A stretch of 37,122 nt of DNA from Patescibacteria group bacterium (GTDB lineage: Bacteria > Patescibacteriota > WWE3 > UBA101185 > UBA10185): assembly GCA_019428825.1 (NCBI GenBank), contig JAHYJU010000005.1, forward strand, positions 1-37,122, given 5' to 3'. Made by a program: the position numbers and the translations under genes. Positions 1 through 9,959 of the stretch are shown in pieces; the stretch's first letter is position 1, and every line of letters begins with the position of its first letter. The notes beneath the pieces are model-generated. The model saw only the letters and a program-made list of their open reading frames with translations, did not search any database and was not told where the DNA came from.

Positions 1-100
1 TCATACCTCTAGAAACCTCTTGTCATGTTTTAATTTTTTATAATTTAAATAAAAACCCTGCATTTTTAAACTCCAGCTATTTTATTGCTATAATTTATCA

Positions 101-1699
101 ATGAGTGTTGTTTCAGATGTATCAAACAAAATAGAAAAGAAATTTCATATTTCAAATGATTTTAAAGATCTAAACACAACAAAAGTACTATCAGAAGCAG
201 ATAAAAACTCACTACCCTCCATTAGTTTCTTTTCTCTTCTGGTATCAGCAACAGCTATATGTTCTTTGGGTTTACTGATCAACTCTCCCGCAGTAATAAT
301 TGGGGGTATGTTGATATCCCCGCTCATGTGGCCATTAATGAAGATTTCTCTTGGTGTTGCAACTGAAAATAGAAAAAAGCTTATCTATGCAATTAAATTT
401 TTAGCTTTAATAATCTTATTATCAATCCTGAGTTCGTTTTTAATAACCCTACTATCCCCGATAAAAATTATTAATCAGGAGATATTATCAAGGACTAACC
501 CCACGCTTTTAGATTTAGTAATCGCTTTATTAGCAGGATTTGTAGCTTCTCTAGCTCTAATGAAAGATAGTGTCTCGGATAGAATAGCAGGTGTTGCAAT
601 AACTACATCATTAACCCCACCACTTTGTGTATCAGGCATCGGACTTGCCTTAAAGGATTTTCAAACCGCTACCGGAGGATTCATTCTATTTTTCGCAAAT
701 ATGATATCTATAATATTTATATCCACCCTTATATTCAGTTACTCCGGGTTCAAAAATAAACCCAGTAGTGAAATTAGGAAAAAAGGTATTATGGTAGTTA
801 CATTAGTTCTTTTTTTAACCTCAATACCCCTTATTTACTACCTAAGACAGTACACTTTTCAGTACAGGACATATGAAGATAGTTTTGAAGTAATTAAGGA
901 GGTTTTATTAGAAAAATCAGATCAGATTGTTGTAAAAAATGTTAGGACCGAAATAAAAAAACCTTTAGGAGAGAGAACTGTTTTTATAGAAGCTGATATC
1001 ATTATTCCCGAAGGTGTGAGTATAGATTATCGTCAGCAAGATAGCATAATCAGTGCTTTAGAGAATAAACTAAACAGCAATGTTAACGTTTCTTTAAATA
1101 TTCAAAGGTCTATTTCAATAGACACCGAAGAGGAGCACATATACCGAAGTACTGTACTTAGTATCAAAGAGAAGTTTTCAGAAGAGTTGTCAAAGGTAAA
1201 TCCAAGTGCAATTATAAGCTCAATTGATGTTCAGGAAAAAAATCAGGTATGGGAAATTAATTCAACATTAAGAATAAATCCCGACCAAATAATATCTGAA
1301 CAACAGTTAGATGCGCTTGAAAAAGACATCGGAGATAACTTAGGGTTGTTAATTAAAATTAATTTGACTATGGTTCCGACCGTAGATTTATCAAGTATTC
1401 AGAAAGATGTTCCTACGAGATTGGAAAGTGATATTAGAAGAATAATTGAAAAAACTCATACGAACTCCATAATAAATTCTATTAACCTCGAGTTACTTCC
1501 TGCAGAATCGGATTCTACTGATAAAGATAGTGATGTTAATGATGAAAAGATAATTGCGATGGTAGATATTTCTTTACCTCTTGAGGAGAATTTAGATAAT
1601 ATTTCAATAATTGGTGAAAAAGAAATTTTAGAAAGTAGTTACAACGTAGATATTGAGTTAGTTATAAATGTTTCTAAATTTACCCAATTAACTTTTTAG
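101..1699 (+). CDS. DUF389-family multi-pass membrane protein
   Basis: 532-aa ORF; N-terminal multi-TM region with SPLMWPLMKISLG and AGFVASLALMKDSVSDRIAGVAITTSLTPPLCVSGIGLA, typical of DUF389; C-terminal soluble repeats. Confidence 0.8.
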   Translation: MSVVSDVSNKIEKKFHISNDFKDLNTTKVLSEADKNSLPSISFFSLLVSATAICSLGLLINSPAVIIGGMLISPLMWPLMKISLGVATENRKKLIYAIKFLALIILLSILSSFLITLLSPIKIINQEILSRTNPTLLDLVIALLAGFVASLALMKDSVSDRIAGVAITTSLTPPLCVSGIGLALKDFQTATGGFILFFANMISIIFISTLIFSYSGFKNKPSSEIRKKGIMVVTLVLFLTSIPLIYYLRQYTFQYRTYEDSFEVIKEVLLEKSDQIVVKNVRTEIKKPLGERTVFIEADIIIPEGVSIDYRQQDSIISALENKLNSNVNVSLNIQRSISIDTEEEHIYRSTVLSIKEKFSEELSKVNPSAIISSIDVQEKNQVWEINSTLRINPDQIISEQQLDALEKDIGDNLGLLIKINLTMVPTVDLSSIQKDVPTRLESDIRRIIEKTHTNSIINSINLELLPAESDSTDKDSDVNDEKIIAMVDISLPLEENLDNISIIGEKEILESSYNVDIELVINVSKFTQLTF

Positions 1700-1716
1700 A
1701 ATCAGAAGATTAAAGA

Positions 1717-2361
1717 TTAAACATTATTATTGCTGTTAAGTTTTTTTATAGAGCAGTACCACCCCGAAGCAACGGATTGGACTTGTAGAGGAATCACGGT
1801 CTCCTTATATATTGATAGAATCTCTTCCTTTTTGTCCGGAAACAAGTCCTGAATATTTAAATTCTTAATTATTAGACTTGTTTCCTGAATGTATGATTTT
1901 ATATCCTCAAATTCAATCGAATCAAAATCCTTCATTTCTTCTAACAAAATTTTTCTGGTTTTTCTTTCCAACCAAAGGTGGCACCTTAGATTTTTAAAAG
2001 AAGATTTGATATCACCCCTAACTCTCCAATCAAAAAGATGCGCGGGTTCTAAACAATCGACAAGAAAATGAGCAAACCAGGACATAGCAAAAGGCTTTGC
2101 TCGACCTTTTTTCGTTCTATTTTTCATTTTTCCATAAAACTTTTCACATTTATCTGCTCCCTGGCTGTGGGTATCTGTATTAAGGTGGTTAAATTTTTCA
2201 AAACCCTTTATATGTTTAAAAAAATGAAGTGTATCGGGACTCAAAAACCCGTCAAAAAACCTAATATATCTGTAACTTGGAAAATTTCCATTATTAATGT
2301 AGGGTTTTACCATTCTGTAGGCTTCTTTTGAAATTCTTTTGTGTTGTTTTAAATGCGACAT
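1717..2361 (-). CDS. Conserved hypothetical protein, possibly a metal-dependent phospholipase C/nuclease-like helical protein
   Basis: 214-aa ORF with His/Asp-rich helical motifs (WFAHFLVDCLEPAHLFDW); family not certain. Confidence 0.5.
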   Translation of the reverse strand: MSHLKQHKRISKEAYRMVKPYINNGNFPSYRYIRFFDGFLSPDTLHFFKHIKGFEKFNHLNTDTHSQGADKCEKFYGKMKNRTKKGRAKPFAMSWFAHFLVDCLEPAHLFDWRVRGDIKSSFKNLRCHLWLERKTRKILLEEMKDFDSIEFEDIKSYIQETSLIIKNLNIQDLFPDKKEEILSIYKETVIPLQVQSVASGWYCSIKKLNSNNNV

Positions 2362-2438
2362 TTAATATATTTTACATCCAAATATCATTATTAGGGTAGC
2401 TTAATATAGCCTCAACATGCTGGAATTTTAATTATAAT

Positions 2439-3575
2439 ATGATAAAAATAACGGGCCTTTATATTAATTTTATGTTTAATATATTAAGTCGAAAAAATAA
2501 AGATACGATAAAAATTGCAATAGTATTTTCTATATTTTTACTCTCAGGTTTTTTTGCAATTCTTTCCTACAGAATTAAAAAAAATGAAATTAAGATTGTA
2601 GTTAACCCATTACAGAGGGAGTCCCACACAGACATAACAGTACCGAAAGAGGAACCTATTCCGGAACCCGAAGCTTTTGTTGAATTAACTATTCCCTATT
2701 TAAGAGACAGAAAATATGAAAGTAAGATAGGGGAGCTTACATATTTAGATGAAAGCGATGAATATTACAGCTATCTGACAAGTTACGATTCAGATGGTTT
2801 AAAAATTAATGGTTTGTTGACCATACCTAAAGAAGCGGGATCTCAATCCGGGTGGCCGGGGATTGTATTTGTTCACGGATATATCCCACCCGATAGTTAT
2901 AAAACTACGGAAAATTATTCTTCTTATGTAGATTATTTAGCTAAAAATGGTTTTGTTGTTTTTAAAATAGATTTACGGGGTCATGGAGAATCAGAGGGAG
3001 AACCCGGAGGAGCTTACTATTCTTCGGATTATGTAGTGGATATATTAAATGCATACAGCGCCTTGCAATCATCAGATTTTGTAGATAAAGATAATATCGG
3101 GCTTTGGGGTCACAGTATGGGTGGAAACGTGGTTTTTAGATCTTTTGTGGCTAAACAAGACATAAAAGCAGTGTCAATTTGGGCGGGTGCCGTTTATACA
3201 TATGAAGATTTTCAAGAATATAGTATTAGTGATGGCAGCTACAGACCACCGTCAGAGGAATCTGAGTCAAGAAAGAAAAGAAATGAACTATTTGAAACTT
3301 ACGGGACTTTTAATTCTGAGAATGATTTTTGGAAAAAAGTTGTGCCAACAAATTTTCTTGAAGGTATAGGTGGGGTTGTACAATTAAATCATTCAGTTGA
3401 TGATCCTGTTGTGAGTGTGCGTTATGCAAGAAACTTAAGTAGTATTTTAATGAGTACAAACATTAAGTACGAAGTGAATGAGTATCCATCGGGAGGTCAT
3501 AACATTACAGGGGACACTTTTAATCAGGCAATGCAAGACACAGTAGATTTTTTTAAAGAACATCTTGTTAATTAA
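2439..3575 (+). CDS. Membrane-anchored alpha/beta hydrolase (prolyl oligopeptidase/dienelactone hydrolase-like)
   Basis: GIVFVHGYIP, DLRGHGESEGEPGG, GLWGHSMGGNVV nucleophile elbow, C-terminal GGHN; N-terminal TM. Confidence 0.85.
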   Translation: MIKITGLYINFMFNILSRKNKDTIKIAIVFSIFLLSGFFAILSYRIKKNEIKIVVNPLQRESHTDITVPKEEPIPEPEAFVELTIPYLRDRKYESKIGELTYLDESDEYYSYLTSYDSDGLKINGLLTIPKEAGSQSGWPGIVFVHGYIPPDSYKTTENYSSYVDYLAKNGFVVFKIDLRGHGESEGEPGGAYYSSDYVVDILNAYSALQSSDFVDKDNIGLWGHSMGGNVVFRSFVAKQDIKAVSIWAGAVYTYEDFQEYSISDGSYRPPSEESESRKKRNELFETYGTFNSENDFWKKVVPTNFLEGIGGVVQLNHSVDDPVVSVRYARNLSSILMSTNIKYEVNEYPSGGHNITGDTFNQAMQDTVDFFKEHLVN

Positions 3576-3614
3576 TTTTTAAGGTATTGAATCTTAGGAT
3601 ATAATCCAAACACA

Positions 3615-4769
3615 ATGAAACGTTGGATAATAATATTTTTTATATTTTCGCTAATACTTTCAGGGGGGATTCTATATTACACATTAAACAAAAGACCTCC
3701 TGTAGAAACTAAATTTGTTCAAAATGTTAGAGATGGGGAATTTGAGCAACCGCAGGTGGGTTCTGAACAGGATGTTGAATATAGCACGGACGAAGTTATT
3801 CAGGAAAAAAGAGTAGAAATAAAAGAACCCGGTATGTCTGCATTTTTGGAGAACAACTACCACATTTATCAAACTTTCAATAACTGCGGTCCAGCTACTT
3901 TATCTATGGCACTCGCATGGTATGGTGTAAACGTTTCACAAGTAGAACTTGGGAATAAGATGCGCCCTTATCAACATCCTACAGGTAATAATGACGATAA
4001 AACAATATTTACACATGAGTTTGTTGATTGGGCAAATGAATATGGGATAGAAGGGGTTAGTAGGGTAAATGGAGATATATATCTTCTAAAGAAATTTATT
4101 GCAAATGGTTTTCCTGTAGTAGTAAAAACATGGTTAAAACAACACGAGGATATCGGACATTTTAGATTTGTTACAGGTTATGACGAAGAAAAGGATCTGG
4201 TTTATTTTGACGATTCTTATGACGGTCCTAATAAAAAAATGAAATACTTCGATTTTCTATCCTTATGGCAACCATTTAACTATAATTATATTGTCCTTTA
4301 TCCTCAAGACAGTGAGCTCCTTGTGAAGGAAATTATTGGTCAGGATTGGGCTGAGGAAAATGCTTGGAAAAATGCCCTAAGTAGGGCAGAGAAGGAAAAT
4401 GAAAAAGATCCTAATAATATTTATCCCATTTTTAACATGTCCACATCTTCTTATCACTTAGGTGATTATGAGAGGTCCGTAAAAGAATTTGAAAAAGTAG
4501 AAAGCAGATTACCCAGAAGAATGCTCTGGTACCAAATAGAACCGATTAGGGCCTACAAAGAGCTAGGAGATTACGATAGAGTTTTTAAAATAATTGAAAA
4601 TATTTTGGAAAATGGAAACAGGGCATTTTCCGAGCTTTATATTATTAGACGGAATATTTACCTTGAACAAGGATTGGGGGAAAAAGCCATGGTAGAGTAT
4701 GAGCTCGCTAAAAAATATAATGTAAATATAGATGAGTTTGGTACAAACATCTCCAATCCTTGGCAATAA
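3615..4769 (+). CDS. C39-like cysteine peptidase with TPR-like C-terminus, membrane anchored
   Basis: NNCGPATLSMALAWYG and GHFRFVTGYDEEKDLVYFDDSYDG motifs of C39-like peptidases; N-terminal TM; C-terminal helical repeats. Confidence 0.75.
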   Translation: MKRWIIIFFIFSLILSGGILYYTLNKRPPVETKFVQNVRDGEFEQPQVGSEQDVEYSTDEVIQEKRVEIKEPGMSAFLENNYHIYQTFNNCGPATLSMALAWYGVNVSQVELGNKMRPYQHPTGNNDDKTIFTHEFVDWANEYGIEGVSRVNGDIYLLKKFIANGFPVVVKTWLKQHEDIGHFRFVTGYDEEKDLVYFDDSYDGPNKKMKYFDFLSLWQPFNYNYIVLYPQDSELLVKEIIGQDWAEENAWKNALSRAEKENEKDPNNIYPIFNMSTSSYHLGDYERSVKEFEKVESRLPRRMLWYQIEPIRAYKELGDYDRVFKIIENILENGNRAFSELYIIRRNIYLEQGLGEKAMVEYELAKKYNVNIDEFGTNISNPWQ

Positions 4770-4886
4770 CGAATATTTTATTACAAGTTATTGACACAGA
4801 TAAAATTAAACCCGATACTTTATTTATTAATGCCCGAATATTTATTTTTAAAGAATAATCTAATAAGTTTTTATTAACTTCTTAAA

Positions 4887-4908
4887 GCCGCTAACCAGCG
4901 GTTTTTTT
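4887..4908 (+). terminator. Rho-independent terminator downstream of the C39 peptidase gene
   Basis: GCCGCT-AACC-AGCGGT stem followed by T7. Confidence 0.7.
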
Positions 4909-4966
4909 AATTCTTTAATAAAGGGGCAAAAATAGGAAGGGTGGAAAAAGTACTGTTTGAATTTAT

Positions 4967-4988
4967 CGGGACCGGACTCCCGTTTTTT
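4967..4988 (+). terminator. Terminator-like hairpin
   Basis: CGGGA-CCGGAC-TCCCG followed by TTTTTT. Confidence 0.45.
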
Positions 4989-5067
4989 GTGGGGAAGTTG
5001 AATGTTAATTGACAATACCTTTTTTAGGTTGATTAGCATTCTCTTCCCCGGTTTTTATGCATATAAA

Positions 5068-5562
5068 TAGAAAAAAGGCTAAGAGAAGCTTGGCTTGGGT
5101 ATAGTTGGTTTAATGATTGCTCATTTACCGGACTCCCTTGCGTCTGCTTTATTTCTCTTAGCCTAATTACGGTGCTTTTGACTTCTTTTCTGACTTTCTA
5201 AGTAAGTTTTATCGGGTTACCTTGCGGGTATCCTTTAAAAAAATCCTTATTTTATATTCGTCCACATTACCAATAATGGGGAGAGTGTTTAGTTCTCATT
5301 TATGGTCGAATCAAACTTTTTTAAAGCTGTAGCATTTTATTGCGTAAGCTAGTTTGCGATTACTTTTAGAGAGATTTTCTCAGGTTGTAACCGGAAGGTC
5401 AGTTTAATATGCGGTTGGTAAGTTTTTACACAAACTTTCCGTTCCTGTTTTAAAGTTTTTAAGTCTTGGTGTAGACCTCGAAACTTTTATCTTCGGAAGC
5501 TATTTATCAGAGCTGATTTTGCCCTGTAGCCATATTTTTTTAGTTGTCAAAAGCGCGTGGGG
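5068..5562 (-). ncRNA. Candidate structured non-coding RNA, family unknown
   Basis: No credible ORF; minus-strand TTGACA (5588-5593) -16 nt- TAGATT (5566-5571) at the upstream end; several nested helices; closing helix AGGCTAAGAGA/TCTCTTAGCCT (5076-5086/5154-5164) followed on the minus strand by TTTTTT. Confidence 0.4.
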
Positions 5563-5620
5563 ATTAATCTACTCTTATTTAATTTATTGTCAAGTGTTTT
5601 TGATTTTCTATTTTCTTATG

Positions 5621-5664
5621 AAAAAACCGGCATACCCTCTTGATAACAAGATAAGTTTACCGGT
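5621..5664 (-). terminator. Terminator of the 5674-6777 gene
   Basis: Minus strand: ACCGGTAAACTTATCTTGTTATCAAGAGGGTATGCCGGTTTTTT. Confidence 0.55.
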
Positions 5665-5673
5665 ATTATATAT

Positions 5674-6777
5674 TTACTGACCCATTTGTTCTAAGATTTC
5701 CTGTAAGGCATTTCCTTCAGGCTTAGTGGAGAGAACATCTTCGTATGGAACCAAAAGTAGAGGTAAGCAGATTTTTTCTTCATCACCCTTATTCACATAA
5801 ATATCATCTATATTTTCAATTGGAGCTCCAAAGCCAATTAAAATACTGAGGTCTTTCATAAGGTCCTGATCATTTACGCAGATCCCATAAGGCCAAAGTA
5901 TTGAGTAGACATTTAACTCCAGCTCATCGAAGATCTCATTTTTTGATATCTCTATGTCTGTTTTGATATATGAGGTATTGTAGTCTGAAAAATTAGAGCG
6001 GCTTTCAGAGTTTGTTCCAAATGAATAAAAACCTGAAATCTTTGCTTCCCTAAATGCTTCCCAGCACATGTTTTCTAAACATGCAGAGTTTTCTTCAGGA
6101 TTTAAGGAATTAGTCCATATATACAGCTGAAGGTGAGGCCTATAATCGTATGTATTTTCTAACTCGGTAAATCTAGATGTAACATCATTTATGGTTTTTC
6201 TTGAGTAAACACCCCCGTCTGCTACTAGTACAATAGACCTAAGTGGAAGCTCTACCATTCCGGTGACAAAACCTCTAAGCTCGTGGATAGTAACAAAGTG
6301 AAAGTCATTATCCATTAAGTACTCTATTTCTTCAAAGAAGTTATAGTCTAGGTTTCTCCCATCAAATTTTAACACCGTTATTCTCTCAGCATTTCCATAG
6401 GATTCTATCCTTCTGGAAAGTTCTTTCCAATAGTAATCGGAAATATAGTAAACTTCGTAATAGTTATACTCTGACATAAAATCAGAAATTCTATCTATAG
6501 CAAAATCATATTTTTCCGGTGTTTGAGAAGGTTTCGGTGTCTTTGTCGAAGTTGGTCTTACAGTTACAGTTATAGAGGGGTAGATATATTCAAGTGCTCT
6601 AAAATTTTGTAATTCATTTTCAGGCGTTGTTGATTTCTCTTCTTTTGTACTCGTTTGGGAGTTTGATAATGAAGGGAAATAATCTGCACTGGAACACGAA
6701 ACCAAAAGTAAAAATAAAAATGCTAGACATATCTTTTTCATTATCATATCCTTTTCTATTTGGTTATTAAGGTACAA
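5674..6777 (-). CDS. Lipoprotein, polysaccharide deacetylase-like fold (degenerate)
   Basis: Lipobox LLLVSC after MKKICLAFLF (start is probably the internal Met at residue 13); ITVLKFDGR, FHFVTIHEL and SIVLVADGGVYS resemble NodB-fold strands. Confidence 0.5.
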   Translation of the reverse strand: MYLNNQIEKDMIMKKICLAFLFLLLVSCSSADYFPSLSNSQTSTKEEKSTTPENELQNFRALEYIYPSITVTVRPTSTKTPKPSQTPEKYDFAIDRISDFMSEYNYYEVYYISDYYWKELSRRIESYGNAERITVLKFDGRNLDYNFFEEIEYLMDNDFHFVTIHELRGFVTGMVELPLRSIVLVADGGVYSRKTINDVTSRFTELENTYDYRPHLQLYIWTNSLNPEENSACLENMCWEAFREAKISGFYSFGTNSESRSNFSDYNTSYIKTDIEISKNEIFDELELNVYSILWPYGICVNDQDLMKDLSILIGFGAPIENIDDIYVNKGDEEKICLPLLLVPYEDVLSTKPEGNALQEILEQMGQ

Positions 6778-6834
6778 ATACGGTCAGTTTTTTGAATTGT
6801 ACCATAGGTCAAAATACTCTGATAAAATAAATTT

Positions 6835-7503
6835 ATGCATAAATCAAAAATACTACTAGCACAGTTTGTTACCCATGACGTAAGGAGATTTATATTAGAA
6901 AAACCTCAAAATTATAAAATACAGCCTGGAAGTGCTACTGAAATCTCCATTGATGCTGAAGGTTTTGAACATGAAAAAAGACCTTTCACATTTACTTCTT
7001 TTGATAAAGACGAGGTTTTGGAGTTTACAATAAAAAGATATGATAGTCACAATGGTGTTACAAAAAAATTACACTCCCTTAACCCTGGCGATAGTTTATT
7101 ACTTGATGACCCTTTTGACACCATAAAATATAGTAGTAGGGGAGTGTTTATTGCGGGAGGTGCGGGAATTACCCCCTTTATACCGATATTAAGGGATTTA
7201 AGAAGAAAAAATGAGATAGAGGGTAATTGTCTTCTATTTTCTAATAAAACTCATAAAGATATAATTTTAGAGAAAGAATTTAAAGATATATTTTCAAATT
7301 TTTCTGAAAATCTCATTTTTACCCTAACCGATGAGAATAATCCCAACTACGAAAATAAGAAAATTGACAAAGATTTCCTCTTGGATAAGATTAACGACTT
7401 TTCACAAAAATTCTATATTTGTGGGCCTCCAAAAATGGGTGAGGAAATTAATAATATTTTAAAAGACCTTGGCGCAGATGTAGAGAATATAGTTTTTGAA
7501 TAA
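6835..7503 (+). CDS. FAD/NAD(P)-binding oxidoreductase (ferredoxin-NADP reductase-like)
   Basis: KRPFTFTSF, GVFIAGGAGITPFIPILRDL, FYICGPPKMGEEI motifs of FNR-like flavoenzymes. Confidence 0.85.
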   Translation: MHKSKILLAQFVTHDVRRFILEKPQNYKIQPGSATEISIDAEGFEHEKRPFTFTSFDKDEVLEFTIKRYDSHNGVTKKLHSLNPGDSLLLDDPFDTIKYSSRGVFIAGGAGITPFIPILRDLRRKNEIEGNCLLFSNKTHKDIILEKEFKDIFSNFSENLIFTLTDENNPNYENKKIDKDFLLDKINDFSQKFYICGPPKMGEEINNILKDLGADVENIVFE

Positions 7504-7504
7504 A

Positions 7505-8287
7505 TTATTTCTTAGGAGGAAGAGGTAAAAATATACTGGTTTTTTTAGCGTATTTTTTGAATTCGGGGTCATTTTCATATTTCTTTTCTAAAAGAGGTAC
7601 TCCTGAAACCTTAAGTATCAGGTAAGTAATTGTAACAGGACTGATTATGGTTATTGCCCAAAGATTAGTTCCTATCGATATTAAAAAAATTCCCCACCAC
7701 ATAGTTACTTCTCCAAAATAGTTGGGATGACGGGAGTATTTCCACAATCCTTCGTCCATTATTTTTTTACCCTTTCCTTTTTTTGTTTTGATAAATTGTT
7801 TTAACTGATAATCAGCTACGGATTCAAAAATAAAACCGAATATCCACACACCGACGCCTAGGTAGTAGAAATGTGTGTAATTCTCAGACCCAAAAAGATT
7901 AATGATTGATATGCTTAAACTAACTAAGTACATTAAGAGCGCTTGGGGAAGGAATATATTAATGTACTCCTTAAAAGCAGAGTTATTTAATTTTTTCTTC
8001 ATATCAACGTACCTTGGGTCTTCTTTTGAATTTTTAAACCTTTTATAAATATGTAAGGAAAGTCTTAACCCCCATATGAGAACTAAAAGAGTAGTAGTGA
8101 TTGACATTATGTTTGAGTACTGACCCGTAATTATGGTGTGAAGTGCTACAAGAATAAATCCAAATCCCCATGCTATGTCTATAAAATCAGTTCTTTTTAA
8201 TATTCTTGAAAATAGAAAACAAAGGGACATATACACTATTATTGTTAAAGGGACTGTAGCTATTATCGAAAATGTTTCGTAAGTCAT
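7505..8287 (-). CDS. DUF1295 / steroid 5-alpha reductase-like membrane protein
   Basis: [38 protein letters not shown]-track start at 8350 is probably too far upstream, and ATG at 8287 overlaps the preceding stop (ATGA). Confidence 0.8.
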   Translation of the reverse strand: MTYETFSIIATVPLTIIVYMSLCFLFSRILKRTDFIDIAWGFGFILVALHTIITGQYSNIMSITTTLLVLIWGLRLSLHIYKRFKNSKEDPRYVDMKKKLNNSAFKEYINIFLPQALLMYLVSLSISIINLFGSENYTHFYYLGVGVWIFGFIFESVADYQLKQFIKTKKGKGKKIMDEGLWKYSRHPNYFGEVTMWWGIFLISIGTNLWAITIISPVTITYLILKVSGVPLLEKKYENDPEFKKYAKKTSIFLPLPPKK

Positions 8288-8685
8288 GCTATTTTTGTCA
8301 ATATTAGATAAGAAACTAACGAGACACTTCCGGTTAGTAAAGTTCCCCAAATTATATCAATTATAGTCACATGTAGGGGCCAGTCTCTCATCGTGGCCAG
8401 ATTAGTTAGGTCGTATGTGGAGTAGGCGATAAATCCAAGAAAAGCTCCCAGCTGAAGTGCTGTTATCGGGGATTTTTCTTTTAATGCAGGATTGATTGCA
8501 AAAACAATAATTCCAAAAACATAAAAAATATAGAAAATAAGAGCTGCCAAAAGATTAGGTTTATCGCTTAACAGATGACCGATGGTTTTGGAATAGAGAT
8601 TTTTAGCTATGATACCCAACCATACCGCATCTATTCCTAAGAAAACTAGAAAAGTAACTATAAATTTACCTAATAAAGTACCCAC
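8284..8685 (-). CDS. DUF2177-family membrane protein
   Basis: 133-aa, 4-TM protein: [51 protein letters not shown]. Confidence 0.8.
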   Translation of the reverse strand: MGTLLGKFIVTFLVFLGIDAVWLGIIAKNLYSKTIGHLLSDKPNLLAALIFYIFYVFGIIVFAINPALKEKSPITALQLGAFLGFIAYSTYDLTNLATMRDWPLHVTIIDIIWGTLLTGSVSLVSYLILTKIA

Positions 8686-8706
8686 GTAAATATATTACCA
8701 CCTTTT

Positions 8707-9609
8707 CTACAATTCGTTAACAAATTCAGCAACATATTTAGCAACGTTATCAAAGCTTTCCTCTGTAATATCTTTACTCATTAAACATAGTAATAAATCC
8801 TTGTTTTCACCTTTTATTACTCCACAGTCGTGGTACATTCCTTCCATAATTCCAACTTTGTGATAAAAAGTTAGTGATTGTTCTAGATAGGGGTTTATTT
8901 TAGTATCATATGAAGTTGGATACATGAAACTTAAAAGTAGTTTAACTGATTCTTCGTTTATCCATTTTTTATAAAATATACCTTCAAAAGTTTGGGAACA
9001 TTTTTTAGGAGTTGTTACAAGCTCCTCATTAAACAAGTCAGCGTTTTTATTTCCTGTGATTTTTTTAAATTGATTATTTAAATACTCCTCACCTAGCTTT
9101 CTTTTTAACATTTTAGGAGCTGTGTTATCGGATTCAGTTAACATTAATTCTAAAAGTTTTTTTAGACTATACTCGGATTCAAACCCCGAAGTAGCTACTG
9201 TACCAAATGCGTCAAAGAAATCTTCTTTCTTGTATTCAACCGTGTCATCCCAACTTAAGTCTCCTTTTTCAACATCTCTTGCCACAATGTATGCTAAAGG
9301 AATTTTAAAAAGAGATAGGGGATAGAACTGTTCATCGGGATTAAGTTCATATTCTTCGTCAGTAAGCATGTTTTTTATATATAATCCGTATACTCCCTGT
9401 TCGTTGTTTATTTTATCTGAAAGTATTTGAAATTCGTCATTCACCGGAGTATCGATTTCAGGAGTTTTATCAATTAAAGGCTCGTTTTTTAATACTTTGA
9501 ACACAGGATCACGTTCGGTTTCCGGAGTTGTCTCGTTTTTGAAAAGAAAAAATAGAACCAGGATAGAGAGCGCGATGGGAATCAATATTTTTATAGATCC
9601 TTTTTGCAT
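8707..9609 (-). CDS. Class A beta-lactamase-like serine hydrolase, membrane anchored
   Basis: SLFK (SxxK), SDN in TESDNTAPKML, K-V-G triad-like motif; N-terminal TM. Confidence 0.8.
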   Translation of the reverse strand: MQKGSIKILIPIALSILVLFFLFKNETTPETERDPVFKVLKNEPLIDKTPEIDTPVNDEFQILSDKINNEQGVYGLYIKNMLTDEEYELNPDEQFYPLSLFKIPLAYIVARDVEKGDLSWDDTVEYKKEDFFDAFGTVATSGFESEYSLKKLLELMLTESDNTAPKMLKRKLGEEYLNNQFKKITGNKNADLFNEELVTTPKKCSQTFEGIFYKKWINEESVKLLLSFMYPTSYDTKINPYLEQSLTFYHKVGIMEGMYHDCGVIKGENKDLLLCLMSKDITEESFDNVAKYVAEFVNEL

Positions 9610-9672
9610 GCTTGTATTTTATATGATTTTGATTAAATGTTAAAATAAAAATAGAATTGTTAGAAAAATTTT

Positions 9673-9708
9673 GGGCGATTAGCTCAGTCGGTTAGAGCAT
9701 TCGGTTTT
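9673..9708 (+). pseudogene. tRNA 5'-half remnant
   Basis: gggcgattagctcagtcggttagagcattcggtttt closely matches tRNA-Val 5' half (9883-9918) and stops at the anticodon loop. Confidence 0.6.
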
Positions 9709-9882
9709 AGAAAATTTGGGTCCGTAGCTCCTGTTGGAGTGAAGCGACAACCGAATCTAGCTATATGAAGTAAATAGAGATTAGGGAAGTGAGCTTTAGG
9801 CGAAGAATAAGGTTGAATATTAAGCTGAAATTAGTTAAGGTAAGCTAGATTGGTGTAGAGCGCCCGGTTTTAAAAAAATTTT

Positions 9883-9959
9883 GGGTGGTTAGCTCAGTTG
9901 GTTAGAGCATTCGGTTTACATCCGAAAGGTCATAGGTTCGAATCCTATACCACCCACCA
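9883..9959 (+). tRNA. tRNA-Val (anticodon TAC), CCA encoded
   Basis: GGGTGGT/ACCACCC acceptor, GCTC..GAGC D-stem, TTCGG-TTTACAT-CCGAA anticodon arm, ATAGG-TTCGAAT-CCTAT T-arm. Confidence 0.95.

Noticed and set aside
3187-3369. 60-aa same-strand alternative-frame ORF inside the alpha/beta hydrolase
   Set aside because: No start signal and embedded in a strong CDS
5068-5562. tmRNA: minus strand has aatcGCAAACtagcttacgc...GCTACAGCTTTAA resembling a tag region, and GATTCGACC resembling the tmRNA 5' signature
   Set aside because: The tag-like part precedes GATTCGAC on the strand, the tag frame hits TAG immediately, and there is no T-arm/CCA end; neither standard nor permuted order fits
5068-5562. 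RNase P RNA or SRP RNA (AGTCCGG, CCGGAAGG fragments)
   Set aside because: No GAGGAAAGTCC...ACAGAA pairing partners and no GTCCGGAAGGAAGCAGC-like SRP loop; isolated short matches only
9673-9770. Intron-containing tRNA (attcggtt...aaccgaat can re-close the anticodon stem)
   Set aside because: No T-arm or acceptor 3' strand follows; better explained as a 5'-half remnant
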